From assembly GCF_907164915.1 (NCBI RefSeq), contig NC_061863.1:2603840-2667839 (forward strand): a stretch of 64,000 nucleotides of DNA, given 5' to 3'. Source of the DNA: Impatiens glandulifera (lineage: Eukaryota; Streptophyta; Magnoliopsida; Ericales; Balsaminaceae). Each line of letters begins with the position of its first letter. The stretch's first letter is position 1. Shown piece after piece: positions 1 to 14,999 of the stretch. The notes under the pieces were generated by a model, which did no database searches, had not been told where the DNA came from, and worked only from the letters and a program-made list of their open reading frames with translations. The position numbers and the translations under genes were made by a program.

Positions 1-952
1 ATACAATTGATCTTTTATTTATGTGTTTTAAATAAAAATTAAATTTTATTATTTTTTAATTAAAAAGAACTAGTATTAGTATGAATCAAACCGTTTAAGT
101 TCACTTTTTTTCACTAGTCTACTATGATGGGTCAACAAAAAATATATATATATATTAATTTTATATATTTGATGCATTTAAAAATAATTTTGAATTGAAC
201 TCAATTTTTGTCAACTAAAATCAATTCAAAATAATGAAATTTAAATAAGTCGTTTGTATTATTTCAAAGTATAACACTTTAAATTAGAATAATTATTGGA
301 TTGTACTAAAAAAAAAAAAAAAACAGAGAATAATATTTACTAATTGTTGCTTTATTGATATATGCATGTAATACTATTTATTTATTTCTCTTTTTTTTAA
401 CGAATATATATATTTAATAAATCAAATTAATAGTGAGAAATAGTGCTTAATGAAATTTGACTATTTTAAATAATTTTATTTGAATGTGCTCAAAACAACA
501 ATTCTTTCATTATTTAATAAAATAATTCGTCATTTTCTCGAAGAAACACTAAATAATTTGTTTTTCATAAAATAATATTTCAAAATCACACCAAAAAATA
601 ATCCCCTCTTCCATCTAATAAGTTTTATTTTAAATATCCAATTATTCAAAAATATATGTACAAGTAAATCATATTATTTATTATTAATTATATAATAATA
701 ATTAATAAAAATACCAATAATTTAATAAATATAATTTTAAATAATCTTACTATTAAAGTTAATGATATTATAATAATATATTAATAATATATATTAAACA
801 GACTTCCAAAATACTAATAAACATATATAATTAATATACAAGAGGACTGATATACTTATTTATAGTAATGTAAAATTTCAATATGATAATATATTTTATA
901 AAAACATCAATTTTATTTAATTTTATCATAAAAATATTTTATTTTATTTTAG
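1..952. other. AT-rich intergenic DNA, nothing recognised
   Basis: Strongly AT-rich sequence with short homopolymer and AT runs and stops in every frame. No gene, tRNA or clear transposon end was seen. It lies beyond the 3' end of the WD40 gene. Confidence 0.6.
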
Positions 953-1019
953 AAAATATGGTATAAAATGTGCACAAAGGTAATTCCCTAAAACCGAACG
1001 AAAATGGTAGTAAGAAAAA

Positions 1020-1105
1020 CTTCCCGAAGTAGAACGGACAGAAATGGTAAATGCAATACCCGACCCGATTCGCCCCCATTGTCGTCCCTAATCTTTCAAG
1101 TCTCA
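1020..1105. repeat. GC-richer fragment of a dispersed repeat family
   Basis: A GC-richer island (acccgacccgattcgccccc, then cattgtcgtcccta) in AT-rich DNA. It aligns loosely with 23025-23095 and with the reverse complement of 63046-63105, sharing a cattgtcRtccYta core. I infer that it is one end of an old non-autonomous element; no second end was found here. Confidence 0.4.
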
Positions 1106-1565
1106 ACATAATAGCTCAGACTCAAGAGTTATATTGGTCGAGATCTTACTCACTTCTCCGGAAAAAAAAATAAACCACAAAAAAAATTCTGAACAATGTT
1201 TGACATAAACATACACTAAAAAAACAATAAAAAATACGGATAAAACCAGTCATATACTTTGTCAAATCCTCATTCCCGTAATTTACAAACTAGTTTCTCA
1301 CTTTCAAATAAAATACCAAAAGGCTTTAAGTTGGAAAAGAAACCAAAAAAATCCTATGGCTATCTATATACCAAGAATGTCCATATCTACTTAAGACTAT
1401 TTTTTATTTCTTTTGTATAACTAGGGTGATCTTATTTCTTTTAGTGAGACCACAGGGTAATAAGCCCTTTACTCTTAAACTCATTATGTTAATATGCAAA
1501 TAGTAAAATGGTGGATTAAGGCCTAAAATGAATATGTAACCTCATTCCTCAACTTCAACTACACA

Positions 1566-1570
<5 letters not shown>

Positions 1571-1602
<32 letters not shown>
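1571..1602. repeat. (TA)n microsatellite
   Basis: About 32 bp of uninterrupted TA, just downstream of the stop codon of the minus-strand WD40 gene. Confidence 0.9.
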
Positions 1603-1604
<2 letters not shown>

Positions 1605-1619
1605 GAAAAACCTGGGTTT

Positions 1620-4600
1620 TTAAAGCCGAAGAGGTAACCCGTAATTGCAATATGTTCTGATCCGCCCATCCAATCCAGACGTAACAATTACGACTCCCCA
1701 CATATGAGAAACAGATGTATTCAGACAAGCATTCTTGAAGAATTTATACTTGGATTTGTTTATTGTGGATATGAGATTCTCTTCAGGCCAAGTTGCAGAC
1801 GACCCTTTGAATGGATCAAAGAGGAGGGTTCGGCTCAAGGAGAAGCAATCTGGTGAGGGTGTAGACAAGGAAGGAAGACGATCGCCTAAACCGAATTTTG
1901 ACAAGTTTTCTGCGGAAAACGGGGGTGAAGGAGATGATGATACATTCATGATTGACCAAGGTGTGGAAATTGATGAGAATGGTGATGAGAAAGTCTCTTT
2001 AGAGTAGATTTTCTTTGTTTTTGAAGGGGTTTCTTGGTCGCAGTCCCATACGTAGATTTGAGAATCGTCACTTGTTGAGATAATGTGTCTTCCGTCCATG
2101 GTAAAGGAAGCTTTTATTTGACTTCCAAGAGTTTTTCTGGCTGAAAATGAATTAGACTAACTCAGTATATATTTAAAAATATATAATTTGCAATGTTTGT
2201 GAAGAATAACAATACTAATCATCTATAAAACTATGTGATCATAATCATGAAAAGAAAAATCTATACCAAATAAAGTAAAAGGATACACTAATTACAGAAA
2301 ACTAGTCCCTGGTCTAGCAGCCATGTCTCATCAATACACATATGTACCCTACTTATAGAACAGATACTGTTCAAGTTAAGTCATAGAAAAAGAAAACATT
2401 TTCTTCGGCAATTTCTCGATGGGATCGTGATGGTGACAAAATATCAGTTTCAAAATAGGTTCAATGTAGTTCAAATATTACAATTTAGAGAGAAAAGACA
2501 TTTGGCATCTTACCCTTAAATTTGAAGATGATATTGCAGCCAGAAAGTAGTCGAATTTGTGAATTGGCGGAAGTGACGAGAACTTTACTCTGGTCAACAG
2601 GAGAAAACTGAAAATACAAAATGGGTACAAAGTGAAGGATGGAGATAAAATTCTGCTACGAATTATAGGAGTGCAAAATTTTTACCTGAAACCCAATTAT
2701 TCTCTTGCAGGATAACTTCTTTTTCTCCTTCAAACATGTTTGAGTATTTAGCTGCAAGTGATTATCTGTCGAAGAGATATTATAGTTTAGTAATCAGTTA
2801 GAGCCATCTTGAATCATAAAAAAATCAATGTTACTAAACATGAAAATTAGAGGGTAAAAAAGTTATTTTGTAAATTAGCAACTAATGGTTAGGCAGTAGT
2901 TGAATAATTCAATATTTAAGGAGGAAACTGATGAATAATTTGTGATGACGTGCATCGAACAAGGGAGAGAAAGCAAGAACTATAACGTGTACCACTTCTC
3001 ATCAAACCTTTAAACACCATTTTTGGGCAAGAGGCCGATGGTAGAAGAGTAGAGAAAGGTAGGAGAAGACTCCCGAGGAAGATCAGACTATTATCGATGA
3101 GAAGCTTGATTACCCCTTTTGGCGGAATAAATGATAAAAAAAATTGTCCCTGAGATTGTTCAGAGTACGATACAAAAGGAAGCTAAAATTGCAAAATCTA
3201 AGCTTGGAAAAAAGAGGGACAGACTTTATAGCAGTGTCAACTACACATTCCTGACATTCCCAAGAAACTCAAGCTTAAGATCAACCTCAGTTCATTTGAG
3301 AACTTGATTTAGAGCTTTGAATGTTTGAGGCTTTCATATCTTGGAGGTCTTTGTTTGATTAATTCATGTAGACTGTTGTTATGACTTGTATTGTTTTGAT
3401 TTGGATTTTACCAATGCGAGTTTCACTTTGACTGGATCAATGGAAAGATTCTGACTTTTCAAAAAAGAAAAAATTAAGGTGGAAACCTTTTTCAAATGAG
3501 AGAAGGAAAAACCAAGACACCTTGCTCAGTCAAAGATCTACTGTCATATCAAAGTACAATTATAATGTCTTTCTTTCTCCAAAGGATCACTTACAGTTCT
3601 AACAAGTATGGTGCATGAACAAAATTATTTCTCTCAAAAAGGCGGATTCTCACTAGATGTGTGATAATGGAATGAGATCTATATGAATGCAAAAGGGTGC
3701 CCGGCCAGCTTCTCGTGCACTAGATATATATAGTCAGAATCCTTGTATTAGTGACTCTCATGAATATCTCAGAATTGCTTTTCATCTAAGGGCTTAGGCC
3801 ATTCTAATTTATCCTCTAATTCTCTCCTTAAGAACTCTAGGTTACATATTTGAATCATAACATAATCATAGAATTTTACATTTAGCTCTAAATAAAAAAC
3901 ATCAACCAAGACAGGTAAAGCTCAACCATACCTACAATGTCATAGAAACAACAACTCCCATCCATCAATCCCACAACTGCGCCCTAAAACCATTAAGAGT
4001 TTTGAGTGTCACCAACAAACAAATTGACACACATAATAATAGCAAGTTTCTAGGGAACAGATTGAAATCACCAACCTTTCCATTTGGGTAGTAAGAAACA
4101 GCAGTTACAATATCTTTCATGTCAATCCAATTAATCACCTGACCTCCATGAACTTCCCATATGCGTACTTTTCCATCTATACAGCCACTGATGAAGTAAT
4201 TATCATCATTTGGACAGAATTCTACTGAAGTCACTGCACCGTATAAACAAAATTTTAATCACAGGTATTAATTGTGATGGAGGAAGCTACACCAATGCCA
4301 AGAATCTAACCGTAGTTATTGTGATGGAATAATCGTAGGCACTGATTTTCACCTATTTTCCATAGACGAGCTGTTTGGTCTGAGGATGATGATAAGAGAT
4401 ACTGCAGAACATATATCACAATATACAGGAAAGTTAAAGCTTAGTTTGGCTCAATTGGAAACACTTTATGTTTCTTGATTTGAATCTGAACAAAAACAAG
4501 TTTGTTTGATCTTGAGTTATTTGGGGTTTCAAAAAAAAATTGATCACATCATCTATCTTTTCAATCATCAAATCACTTAATTCATCAACAACTAAAATAC

Positions 4601-5926
4601 CCTTACTTTACTTTTATTAAATTTAAATATAAAAAGACATTTTAGTAATTTAACCCAAATAATCCCAATAAACCAACTTTCTCATCTAACAATATTTTCA
4701 TAACCTTCAAAAAAATCTTAGATCAAAAGAGCTCAAGTGTTTCTAAATGGATGAGTTTGCCATTAGATAATAATTCTTACCCCTTTGTTGGACCAAGAGA
4801 GAGACAAGACCTCGCCAGTATGCCCGTGGAATTCATGCAATGGTTCCTCTATCAACCGGAAGATTTTTTGTGGTAAAATGACACAAGACGAATCTAAAGA
4901 CTTCTTCATTCTTCTCATTTTATTGAGTTTTTCCTTGTTTACATCTAGTGGAACTAGTTTTGAAAGATGGTTTATGGAAAGATAAAGACAAGAGGGATCT
5001 GTTAGTTGATCAGAGAAGTTGCTCGGTCTCTCATCGACGATCACTTTCCATATACGAACAACACCATCTTCTCCAGCAGTTGCCAAGAATTGTCCGTCGT
5101 GGTTAAATTTCATCGTCAAAATTGATCCTTCATGGGCTGGAAATTCTTGCCCTCCGTAAAGAGCCGATAACTCCTTAAACTTCTTGTTCATGGAATGAAC
5201 TCGAACTCTTCCCATAAGAGCACCGGCTTCTGAAGAACTTAATCCGACAGACACTGCTTTGGATTCACGGACACTAAACGACATACAAGACCTGCCAATT
5301 AACCTGTGTAGCCAACTTTTCCTCTGTTTTCTCTTCAAATCAAATGAACAGTGTGCCCCACCAGCTTCTCTACGGAAGAACTGCTGAACAAAAGGTGATG
5401 AACCAAAATTTCTATGGAGCTCTTCTAATGTAATCAATTTATCCAACCCCACTTGATTTAATCCAGAAGACATCTCATTGGGACTGTCGTCTATGATAAA
5501 CTCTGTCCCATCATTTAAATTCTTGATTCTGCAGAGAAAGTTGTTGTTAATCTGAAACTCAGAATCCTCAATTGATCTCACAGAAAATCTGATAGAGGAA
5601 ACCGGTCCTTCAAGATATGAATCACAGGTTACAGCAGCTCCACTCTCATCAGTAGTTCTGTGAATCTCAATATTTGTTTCTTCAAACTTATTCTGATCTG
5701 AAGGTAAACCCATCCACCTCAATAATCTCAATCTACGCAGATAAGAACTTTCTGGACTTCTAAACCAAATTGCACGAACAAGATGTTCATAATCATCATC
5801 AAAAAAAGCATGACTGGAACAACAATCATCAAAGCTATCCAAACCCAATTCAGAAACTGAAGTAATCTCATCGCGTGTATCATAAAAACAATCTTCAGCT
5901 TCACTTTGACATGCCAATAATGCCAT
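1620..5926 (-). CDS. WD40-repeat protein (WDR44-like, plant transducin family), 7 exons
   Basis: Exons: 5926-4781, 4401-4311, 4233-4076, 3983-3932, 2765-2686, 2607-2514, 2140-1620. They sum to 2142 nt (713 residues) with GT-AG borders and no internal stop. The ATG at 5926 is preferred over one at 5998 because an intron acceptor (tttgctttcag) lies between them, and plant relatives begin with an acidic EDCF-type segment close to the start. Residues 1-260 are acidic and Ser-rich with an LRWMGL motif. The WD repeats follow: about 261-294 (EDGVVRIW), 364-402 (DQTARLW), 405-445 (DGKVRIWEV), 448-485, 510-547, 553-582 (DSQIYVW) and 693-707. A long linker between repeats 1 and 2 is typical of this plant family. 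Such propellers serve as protein-docking platforms; the specific partner is unknown. The family call is from recognition of the pattern. The exact ortholog is not assigned. Confidence 0.9.
2766..3931 (-). other. Longest intron of the WD40 gene, with an unassigned lower-AT block
   Basis: Intron 4, about 1.17 kb. Within it, 2990-3330 is less AT-rich than the rest and carries a 52-codon open frame on the plus strand from the ATG at 3131. I recognise no protein in it. It could be the remnant of a retrocopy or just chance. Confidence 0.35.
4440..4745. repeat. MITE-like insertion in intron 1 of the WD40 gene
   Basis: The intron between 4402 and 4780 contains gagttatttggggtttc, an actaaaatacccttac core and aacccaaataatccc. 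These resemble blocks in introns of NUP160, the VTT gene and RH3. This suggests a shared short transposon family; precise ends were not resolved. Confidence 0.4.
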
Positions 5927-6222
5927 AGTTGATTCAGTATGACCACAAAAATCTGAAAGCAAATTAAACCATTTCCCAAATTTTACATTAAAACTCATTC
6001 ATATTCAAATCAACTGTTCTATCCAACTGAAATCACATGAGAATCAAATCCAAATCCAGGCAGTTTCATAAGCAAATCTCAGATGCATTGGAATTAACAG
6101 GGCAATTTTAAATCTTTTGACTAACCCACATATAACAATTAACAAAGTTAGCGAAATCAGACAAAAATTACAGTCAGCTCGCTACCTTATAAATCACTCA
6201 ACAGCGTAAAATGTTAAATTAC

Positions 6223-6590
6223 CTCTTTTCAGAACATTGCGGTCAAACTGATACACACTAACACACTGGAGAGTTCCGTTTCCAGAAACAGGTCTTCCTT
6301 TTCCCCTCCGCCGGCCCTCGGTTGATAAGGGTAGAGATCGAGTCAGAAATCAACTAAAATTCCCGCTAAAACGAACAGGAATGTGCAAGAAGATAACACA
6401 CAGTATGAACGGAATGAAAACCAGTAACAACCTCAATCCAGAAACGGGATTTCGTAGAAGACGACTGGGACGGATGAGATCTCTCTCGTTCTTTCTCTCT
6501 CTCTCTTTGATACTGTACAATACCTCATCTCTGATTTTGATGTCTTTAACCCCATATATTGATTTAACCGACCCTTTTTTTTAATGTGAT
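6223..6590 (-). promoter_or_regulatory. Probable 5' leader exon and promoter of the WD40 gene
   Basis: A good splice donor (minus-strand AAAAGAG followed by GTAAT) ends at 6223 and could pair with the acceptor at about 5957. This would give a non-coding first exon and a leader intron. On the minus strand 6475-6515 is a GA-rich run, common in plant leaders. The transcription start was not determined. Confidence 0.4.
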
Positions 6591-6599
6591 TCCGACTCG

Positions 6600-8178
6600 G
6601 CCTTGTTTGGCATTAATGGATTTGATATTGATTCTATTTTTTTATTATATTAACATAATAAAATTATTAAAATCACCTGAAATATATGTTAAATGTGATC
6701 CGATATTTACCAATTCAATTTGGATAATTTTATTAAATGTCATAGAGCTCTTTTTAAATGACAAAACATTTGTATTTTTATTATAACATATCATTTTTTT
6801 TTAAATAATTTGGCACCATTAAATGATTTTTTTTTTTAATATCTACATATTCTAATTTCTTAAAACTGGTTTCTGGTGTAGGAAAAGATTTGAGAACACT
6901 TAAATTGAGATAAATTTTGTATTTATTTTTTACGGAACTTTGAAAATATATAACTTTGTGTGTCGGTTTATCAATTTAAGCGTATTTGTATATTATGCGC
7001 TCTAAGCTATTGAAACTATTAAACGTGGATTGAATGGCGTATAAAAAATGTGACGTGGGGGAAGAGTTGAAAATTAAAGTAAAAAATTGTTACTTTTTTT
7101 TATAAATATCGCAAATTAGTTAAAAAAAAATGAAAATATTGCGTTAAAGTAAGAATGCAGAAATTTCGTTCTTTTATAAATGTTTAAAATTGTGATAATT
7201 TGAGTCTCTTATTATACTATTAAAAGTTTAGTTTAAATCGATGAAAACGAATAAAAGTGTCTAAAATAACAATTGGGTCTTGATTTTAAGATATATATAA
7301 ATTAAATATTAACCAAATTTTAAAGTTTTTTTTATTAAAAATGCATTTACTTTTTTATTAATCACTTAGAAAAAAATAATAATAATAGAAAGTGTGAAAA
7401 GAACTAGATAGGTGAGATCTCAAATAAAAGTAAAGTTTTAAAAAAGTATGGGTGAAATTAAAAGTATTCAGAAGATCAAAAAAATATATAATAAATATGT
7501 AAGAGGATTTATGGATTGGTTTAAAGAAATATGTATTAAAAAATAATTTGGCTATATCAAATTCAATATTAATAATCAAGTAATATTTATACTGTATTTT
7601 TTCAGATATATTGCTTTACGAAGAAGAAGAAAAATTGTATTATTTAAATAAATCAATGTAAAAATGAACAAGTAAAAAATCATAAATTAAAAATAAAAAT
7701 AAAAATAAAACCTAAAATACATTATAATTAACTTGATAAATATGTAAATTCTGGACTCAGAATTTATAGCTAGAATGAACTTAAAAAAAATATATTGTGG
7801 ACTTAAAAAAATAACAAGGAAATTTGGAATAAAATTAATAGATAAAAATAAATTTTAATATTTTGTTAATAATTGAATAAACAAATAGTAAATTATAATT
7901 AATAGGATGCTGCTGTTGTTGTAACTAGTGATAGAATATAATAATGTATTACTTACAAAAGGTATATCTTTGGGCTTCTAATGGGATTTATCATTTATAA
8001 TGATAAGTATCAAAATGGTATCAAATAATCAAAAATTAAAAACCTGCAATACATTATAACTTGCACAATATATTACAGAGGATAATAAAAATAAATAAGA
8101 TATATCATTCCACATTTAATGGATTTTTTTAAATGTAAGAAGTTATCAATACTGTCAAAACTGATATCAAATAAATTT

Positions 8179-8180
<2 letters not shown>
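6600..8180. other. AT-rich intergenic DNA
   Basis: Low-complexity AT-rich DNA with stops in all frames. The short open frames here have the composition of chance ORFs. No RNA gene or transposon end was recognised. Confidence 0.6.

Positions 8181-8181
<1 letters not shown>

Positions 8182-8253
<72 letters not shown>
8182..8253. repeat. (AT)n microsatellite
   Basis: About 72 bp of uninterrupted AT dinucleotide. Confidence 0.95.
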
Positions 8254-8256
<3 letters not shown>

Positions 8257-8544
8257 TTAATTTATTGAGTGGCTGTGACTATGAAGCTAATAAAATCAAA
8301 ATCCTTTAAATCAAAATATTATTAGTTAGAATGGAATTAAAAGTTTTTTATATAAAAAAAATCAATTTATTTTAGACTATAATATAAATTACTAAGTATG
8401 ATATATATAATCATGAAAAATATATATATTTAGTTTATTCAATAAAACTTTTTCTTAATCACTCTGGTGTATTTGGTGGTGCAAAATTGATTGTGTTTGA
8501 TATATTTAAGTTTATATATAAGGGTATTATAAATTACAAACCAA

Positions 8545-8546
<2 letters not shown>

Positions 8547-8582
<36 letters not shown>
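8547..8582. repeat. Poly(T) tract, 36 bp
   Basis: Uninterrupted run of T. It could be the A-tail of a minus-strand retroposon, but no body was recognised beside it. Confidence 0.9.
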
Positions 8583-8589
<7 letters not shown>

Positions 8590-8649
8590 TGAATGATTTG
8601 ATTTTTACTTTTAAAGATGACAATAAAACAAATTTTAACCGTGAGTGAA

Positions 8650-10620
8650 TTTATCATCTCTAATTCGTTTTATTTTGAATCAATTCAGGGATTCTCTATG
8701 GGGGCAAACATCAAGTTTGAAGAAGTATGGAGATGTTATTATTATAGTCGAACAAAAATTATATTTGTATTGATATAAAATAAATGACTAAAATAATCTA
8801 TAAAATAAATAGTCTAATAAATTCATTATTGTTTATGATTTATAATATCTTTATTTTAAATATAGGAAAAAAATATAAAAATATATGTAAAAAATAGTGA
8901 TGATATTATTTTGGTATCTATGTGTTAAAAGATAAATAATAAGATTCATTTTTAAAAAAATAAGACCTATTACACAAATCAAAAACCACATTTTTCATCA
9001 ATTTTTAAATATTTTTATCTACTTCTTACTTCAAAATATTTTAATCTCATATTTTATACAAATATAAACAAAAATCAAATAAGTTATTTTTTTATAAAAT
9101 AAACACACAAAAAAAAAGGCAATTATACTGTTAATCCTACGTGGCAAGTAAACCAATTGACTTTGACCTTTTTGTCACCATCATCATCACGTCATGCAAA
9201 CGGCCAGTTCCATTGCCATCCACCGACGCTGAAAATTTTCAATTATTGACTTTCATTTTGAAAAATAGTAATAATAATTTCGTTTGTTTAATCGAAAAGT
9301 CACTTCCATAATTTAATATTATTTTATACTGGTTAATCTTTTATTAAGAATATTATTTTATAATCATTTTATTGTTTAATAGTTATTAACATTTTAAAAA
9401 ATATATATTGAATGAACAAGTTACTTGACCTCCAGCGGAATGGTTGAATTAGAGTTTCAATTCGAACATCGATTTTTTTTTTTAAAAAAAAATTTATAAT
9501 TTTATAATTTTAAACTATTTATTGTTAAAATTATATAAATATTATTTGTCTTTTATAATTTCAAATGTTTTTGGATTATTATTTATATGTTATTTATAAT
9601 AAACAAATAAAAAAAACGCGTCAATAATTTGAACTAGTTAATGTTATCAAATCGAGGGTTTTAATTTTTAACTATTAATTCTCTAAAATTCGGTAGTCAA
9701 TACTCTACATTTATTTAAAATTGTTAGTTAAATTACTGACACTGATTTTTTATTTATAAATGTCATTTGGATAATAAATTAACGACGTTTAAAACCGTTA
9801 AAACAAAATCTCGTTTTTTATAATTTTATAATAATAAATTTTAAATTGTAAAATTTTAAAAAATTAGGTGTGAAATCTTAATTAAAATTTTAGAATGCAA
9901 TCTAATAAAGTAATCAAATTATAAGAATATCACATACCCAAATGTTACTAATTTGTTGACTAATTAAAAAGAAATATCAGCAAATATAAAATGTATAATT
10001 CCATATCACTTGGATTGGATTTAAAATTTAATTGTCTTATAAAAACCTAAAATACATATTTAATTTCAATTCCACATCAATTAAGTAAAAAATAAAATGA
10101 AATTAACAAATCTCTAAGAATTATAATTATAAGATTTTTTCATTTGTGATTAATCAAATATTATAGAATTATAATTCTAAACTTACTTATAATTTAAAGT
10201 GGTATGGTACAAACACACTTTAATTGAAACTATAATTGTTATTTTTATATTATCATAACTATAGAAAAATTTCCGTACGATACACACGAATAAGGATAAA
10301 AATAAAATAAATTGAAAAAATTATAATAATATTTATTCAATGTTTAAAATTATTAAAATAAAAAATATAACGCTCTCATTTCACATTTTATTCACTTCGA
10401 TAAAACAACTTATTTTCTCACATGTTTCATCACATATTTTTTTTTTGAATGAATCTCTCATTTCGTGACTTAACACTTTCACTTTGTCAATCAAATATTC
10501 GATTCATATTTTTTAATAATTAACATCGTGACCTCATACTTTGGTCAATTAAATATTTAATTCATATTTTTTAACCACTTTCAAATGATACCGATCTATT
10601 ATCCCTCGACAAACTACATC
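8650..10620. other. AT-rich intergenic DNA with one less AT-rich island
   Basis: Mostly AT-rich and featureless. A patch at 9115-9240 is less AT-rich and has several TTGAC-type motifs and cacgtcat, but no reading frame follows. A short stretch at 9426-9470 has weak tRNA-like A/B box spacing (attcgaacatc). Neither was strong enough to call. Confidence 0.5.
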
Positions 10621-11324
10621 TCAATCACATTTGGTTAAAAGTTGTACTTGTTTTGTTATGTTGCAAGTTCGAAACCTACAAATAACATTTTTAAAATTAT
10701 TTTTAACCGTTTTAAGTTTATGGGCGGGTCAACCCACAATCCGACCCAATTATTCATTTACTCTCACATAAATATCCAAATTAACCACAGCTCTCGACCC
10801 GACAATCCGGACACTTTAAAAATTAACCATCATTATATATTAATAGATTAGTTAGTTAAAAATTTGAACTTTTATTATTAAAATGTCTCGCGTTCATCAA
10901 ATTTGGTGTTGAATCTTAAATATAAAGTGTTGTTAGCCTAGTTGGTTAAAGGGTTGTACTTGTTTTGTTATGTTGCAAGTTCGAAACCTATAAATAACAT
11001 TTTTAAATTTATTTTTAACCGTTTTAAGTTTATGGGCGGGTCAACCCACAATCCGACCCTAGTATCCATTTACTCTTACATAAATATCCAAATTAACCAC
11101 ATCTCTCGACCCGGCAATCCGGACATTTTAAAAATTAAGTATCATTATATATATATATATATATATATTAGTTAGTTAAAAATTTGAACTTTTATTGTTA
11201 AAATGTCTCGCGTTCATCAAATTTGGTGTTGAATTTTAAATATAAAGTATTGTTAGCCTAGTTGGTTAAAGGGTTGTACTTGGTTTGTTAGGTTGCAAGT
11301 TCAAAACCTACAAATAACATTTTA

Positions 11325-13010
<1,686 letters not shown>

Positions 13011-14620
13011 TAATAAATATGAAAAATATATGTTTTTAAATTAAGTTAGCTGAGCATAATTAATTGTTAATATATATTCCCATCCAACTATTTAATTATT
13101 TGTTATTCTGAATTAGATATAGCAAGTCTATTTATTTATATATTGAGCATAATACACATTGTAGGCTTCATTTATGAAGAAGATAAGGCCACATTTATTC
13201 CAGCTTAGCATGCCTTCATCAATTTCACATTATTATAATAATATTATTTGTGGGTATGGATAGGACTCTTTTTATTTTTGTCCTGGTCAAGGATAATATT
13301 AATGGGTCTTAAATTTATGTTTTTCTATTCTATTTTTAGTTAGAGCATATATTAGGATTCATAAGAATTAGATTGGGTCAGTTTTTAAATTTAAAATTTA
13401 CTGATTATAATATATTAAGACTATATTTTGACATATATCTGACATATTAAAATTTTAAATATTGAGTTGTTTGATAATTTTTTGAAATATTTGATCTTAT
13501 AATTCTAATAATTTAAATTTCATAAAATTTTAATAAAAAAATTTACTTAAAAAATAAATAATTATTTAAAACGCTTTAAATGAAACCAAATTAATGTTGT
13601 GAAGTGTTATGTTAATTTTTTATTTAAAAAAATATAAAAATGTTTTAACCAATTTTGTATTAATCAAATTAATTACAAAATATCAACTTATTAATAATTT
13701 CAAACAATTTTCTTATTAAATAAAAAAAAATAAAAATATCAAATAAAAATATTTGTAAATTTATTTGTACATTATAACTTTAATTAATATATTTTGAGTG
13801 CAAATAGTTTATTTGATTAAATCATATATCCGACGTAATATATCGGTGTTTATTATATTAAAACTATATATTTGACGGATCAAATATTGTTCGATAGTCG
13901 TTCTAATGATTGAACGGTTTGTACCGATTTGAATGCTCATCCACCGTCGTTACTCCCGCTTTCAACCTAAAATAATTTAAGATTTTAATCTAAATTTTTT
14001 AATCTCATACCATCCTCATTTTTAACTTAAAATATCTAATTAGTTTTTATTAAGAACATATAATAAATTATGCCTAGTATATCACAAACATAATATTAAT
14101 GATTTAAATAATAAAATTAATAATATTATTATATAATTAACTATATAACTTAAGTGATAAAAATTAGTTTATAAGAAAATTAGAGTTTTATTTTTATTTT
14201 TGTTCAAAATAATAATAATATAATAAATGCAGGTGGTGTAAGGGGAAGGGCAGGTAAGCAGGATGCCCATGTTTGTTTTTATTTATTTTTATATATTCAG
14301 AAACAAACAAGTGAGGTGTTGTTCCATCAAATTTATCTGTGAGAACAGATAAAAAGGGTCAACTTTTAGCTACAGATAACTTAACCGGCCCATATGATGG
14401 TCCAGTATCCAGACAAAGTGATAAGCTTTTTTATTATATATAGTATATTAAAATAAGCCTTAAAATAAAATACTTTTTTTTTCAAGCAACTAATACAAGA
14501 AAATCCTAGTCCAAACTTAGCTATTAATATTCTAGCTGAATTTAAAGATAGTTTTATCATGTCTGCTTTAGAGCATGTGTTCTCGGGTGTCGCCCGCTCA
14601 ACATAAAATCATATAAATAT
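13011..14620. other. AT-rich intergenic DNA
   Basis: No gene found. The block 14230-14420 is less AT-rich but has no open frame. A short string at 14576-14598 resembles the miR398 sequence but lacks a partner arm (see rejected items). Confidence 0.55.
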
Positions 14621-14627
14621 CAAGTTT

Positions 14628-14709
14628 CGTGATTGGCAGAATTCGAACTTGCACGGGAAAAATCTACATGATTTCTAGTCATGCCCGATAACCACTCTAA
14701 CACGATTAT
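14628..14709 (-). pseudogene. Degenerate tRNA-Ser (AGA) copy
   Basis: An 82-nt copy with the same layout as the intact gene at 14783-14864. The anticodon loop ACTAGAAAT is kept, but the acceptor stem is mismatched and the B box and variable arm are damaged (aattcgaacttgc). Confidence 0.75.
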
Positions 14710-14782
14710 ATTTGTATACGTATTAAAGAGAAAAAAATACAATAACTTATGCATAATATTTTGGAAAAAAATAAATTTGTTA

Positions 14783-14864
14783 CGTGGTCGGCAGGATTCG
14801 AACCTGCGCGGGCAAAGCCCACATGATTTCGAGTCATGCCCGTTAACCACTCCGGCACGACCAC
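14783..14864 (-). tRNA. tRNA-Ser(CGA), looks intact
   Basis: 82 nt. Acceptor stem GTGGTCG pairs with CGACCAC and is followed by discriminator G. The D arm has CCG pairing with CGG. The anticodon stem CATGA/TCATG encloses CTCGAAA, giving anticodon CGA. A long class II variable arm (GGGC-TTT-GCCC) and a T arm GCAGG-TTCGAAT-CCTGC complete the serine-type cloverleaf. A T-run for Pol III stop lies on the minus strand at 14763-14770, and a CAA-type start motif (AAACAAAC) sits just upstream. CCA is not encoded, as expected for a nuclear gene. It reads UCG codons. Confidence 0.93.
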
Positions 14865-14961
14865 GTTTGTTTAAGTACAATAAAGAGAAAAAGCACAATT
14901 ATTTATGTATAATTTTTTTTTCTTATTAAGGTTATTTTATGGATCTAAAAACAAAATAGAT

Positions 14962-14998
14962 TTATTACGTAGTCAGCAAGATTCGAATTTACGCTGTT
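14962..14998 (-). pseudogene. tRNA-Ser 3'-end fragment
   Basis: ttacgtagtcagcaagattc resembles the acceptor/T-arm end of the tRNA-Ser copies, then the similarity stops. It is a truncated member of the array. Confidence 0.6.
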
Positions 14999-14999
14999 G

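Noticed and set aside
1735..2007. 90-codon plus-strand frame
   Set aside because: It is antisense to the last exon of the WD40 gene, which is in frame with six other exons and matches a known family.
5927..5998. Upstream ATG at 5998 as start of the WD40 protein
   Set aside because: The stretch between contains a good intron acceptor and reads as intron; family members start near the acidic segment after 5926.
9115..9240. Cluster of TTGAC and cacgtcat motifs as a promoter
   Set aside because: No coding or RNA gene follows on either strand within several kilobases; motif density alone is weak evidence.
10642..11175. Two similar 69-77-codon frames
   Set aside because: They are the same chance frame in two copies of the SINE-like repeat; the third copy does not keep it.
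14574..14598. String tgtgttctcgggtgtcgccc resembling miR398
   Set aside because: No complementary arm was found within about 200 nt on either side, and the central bases differ from the family, so a MIR398 gene is not supported.
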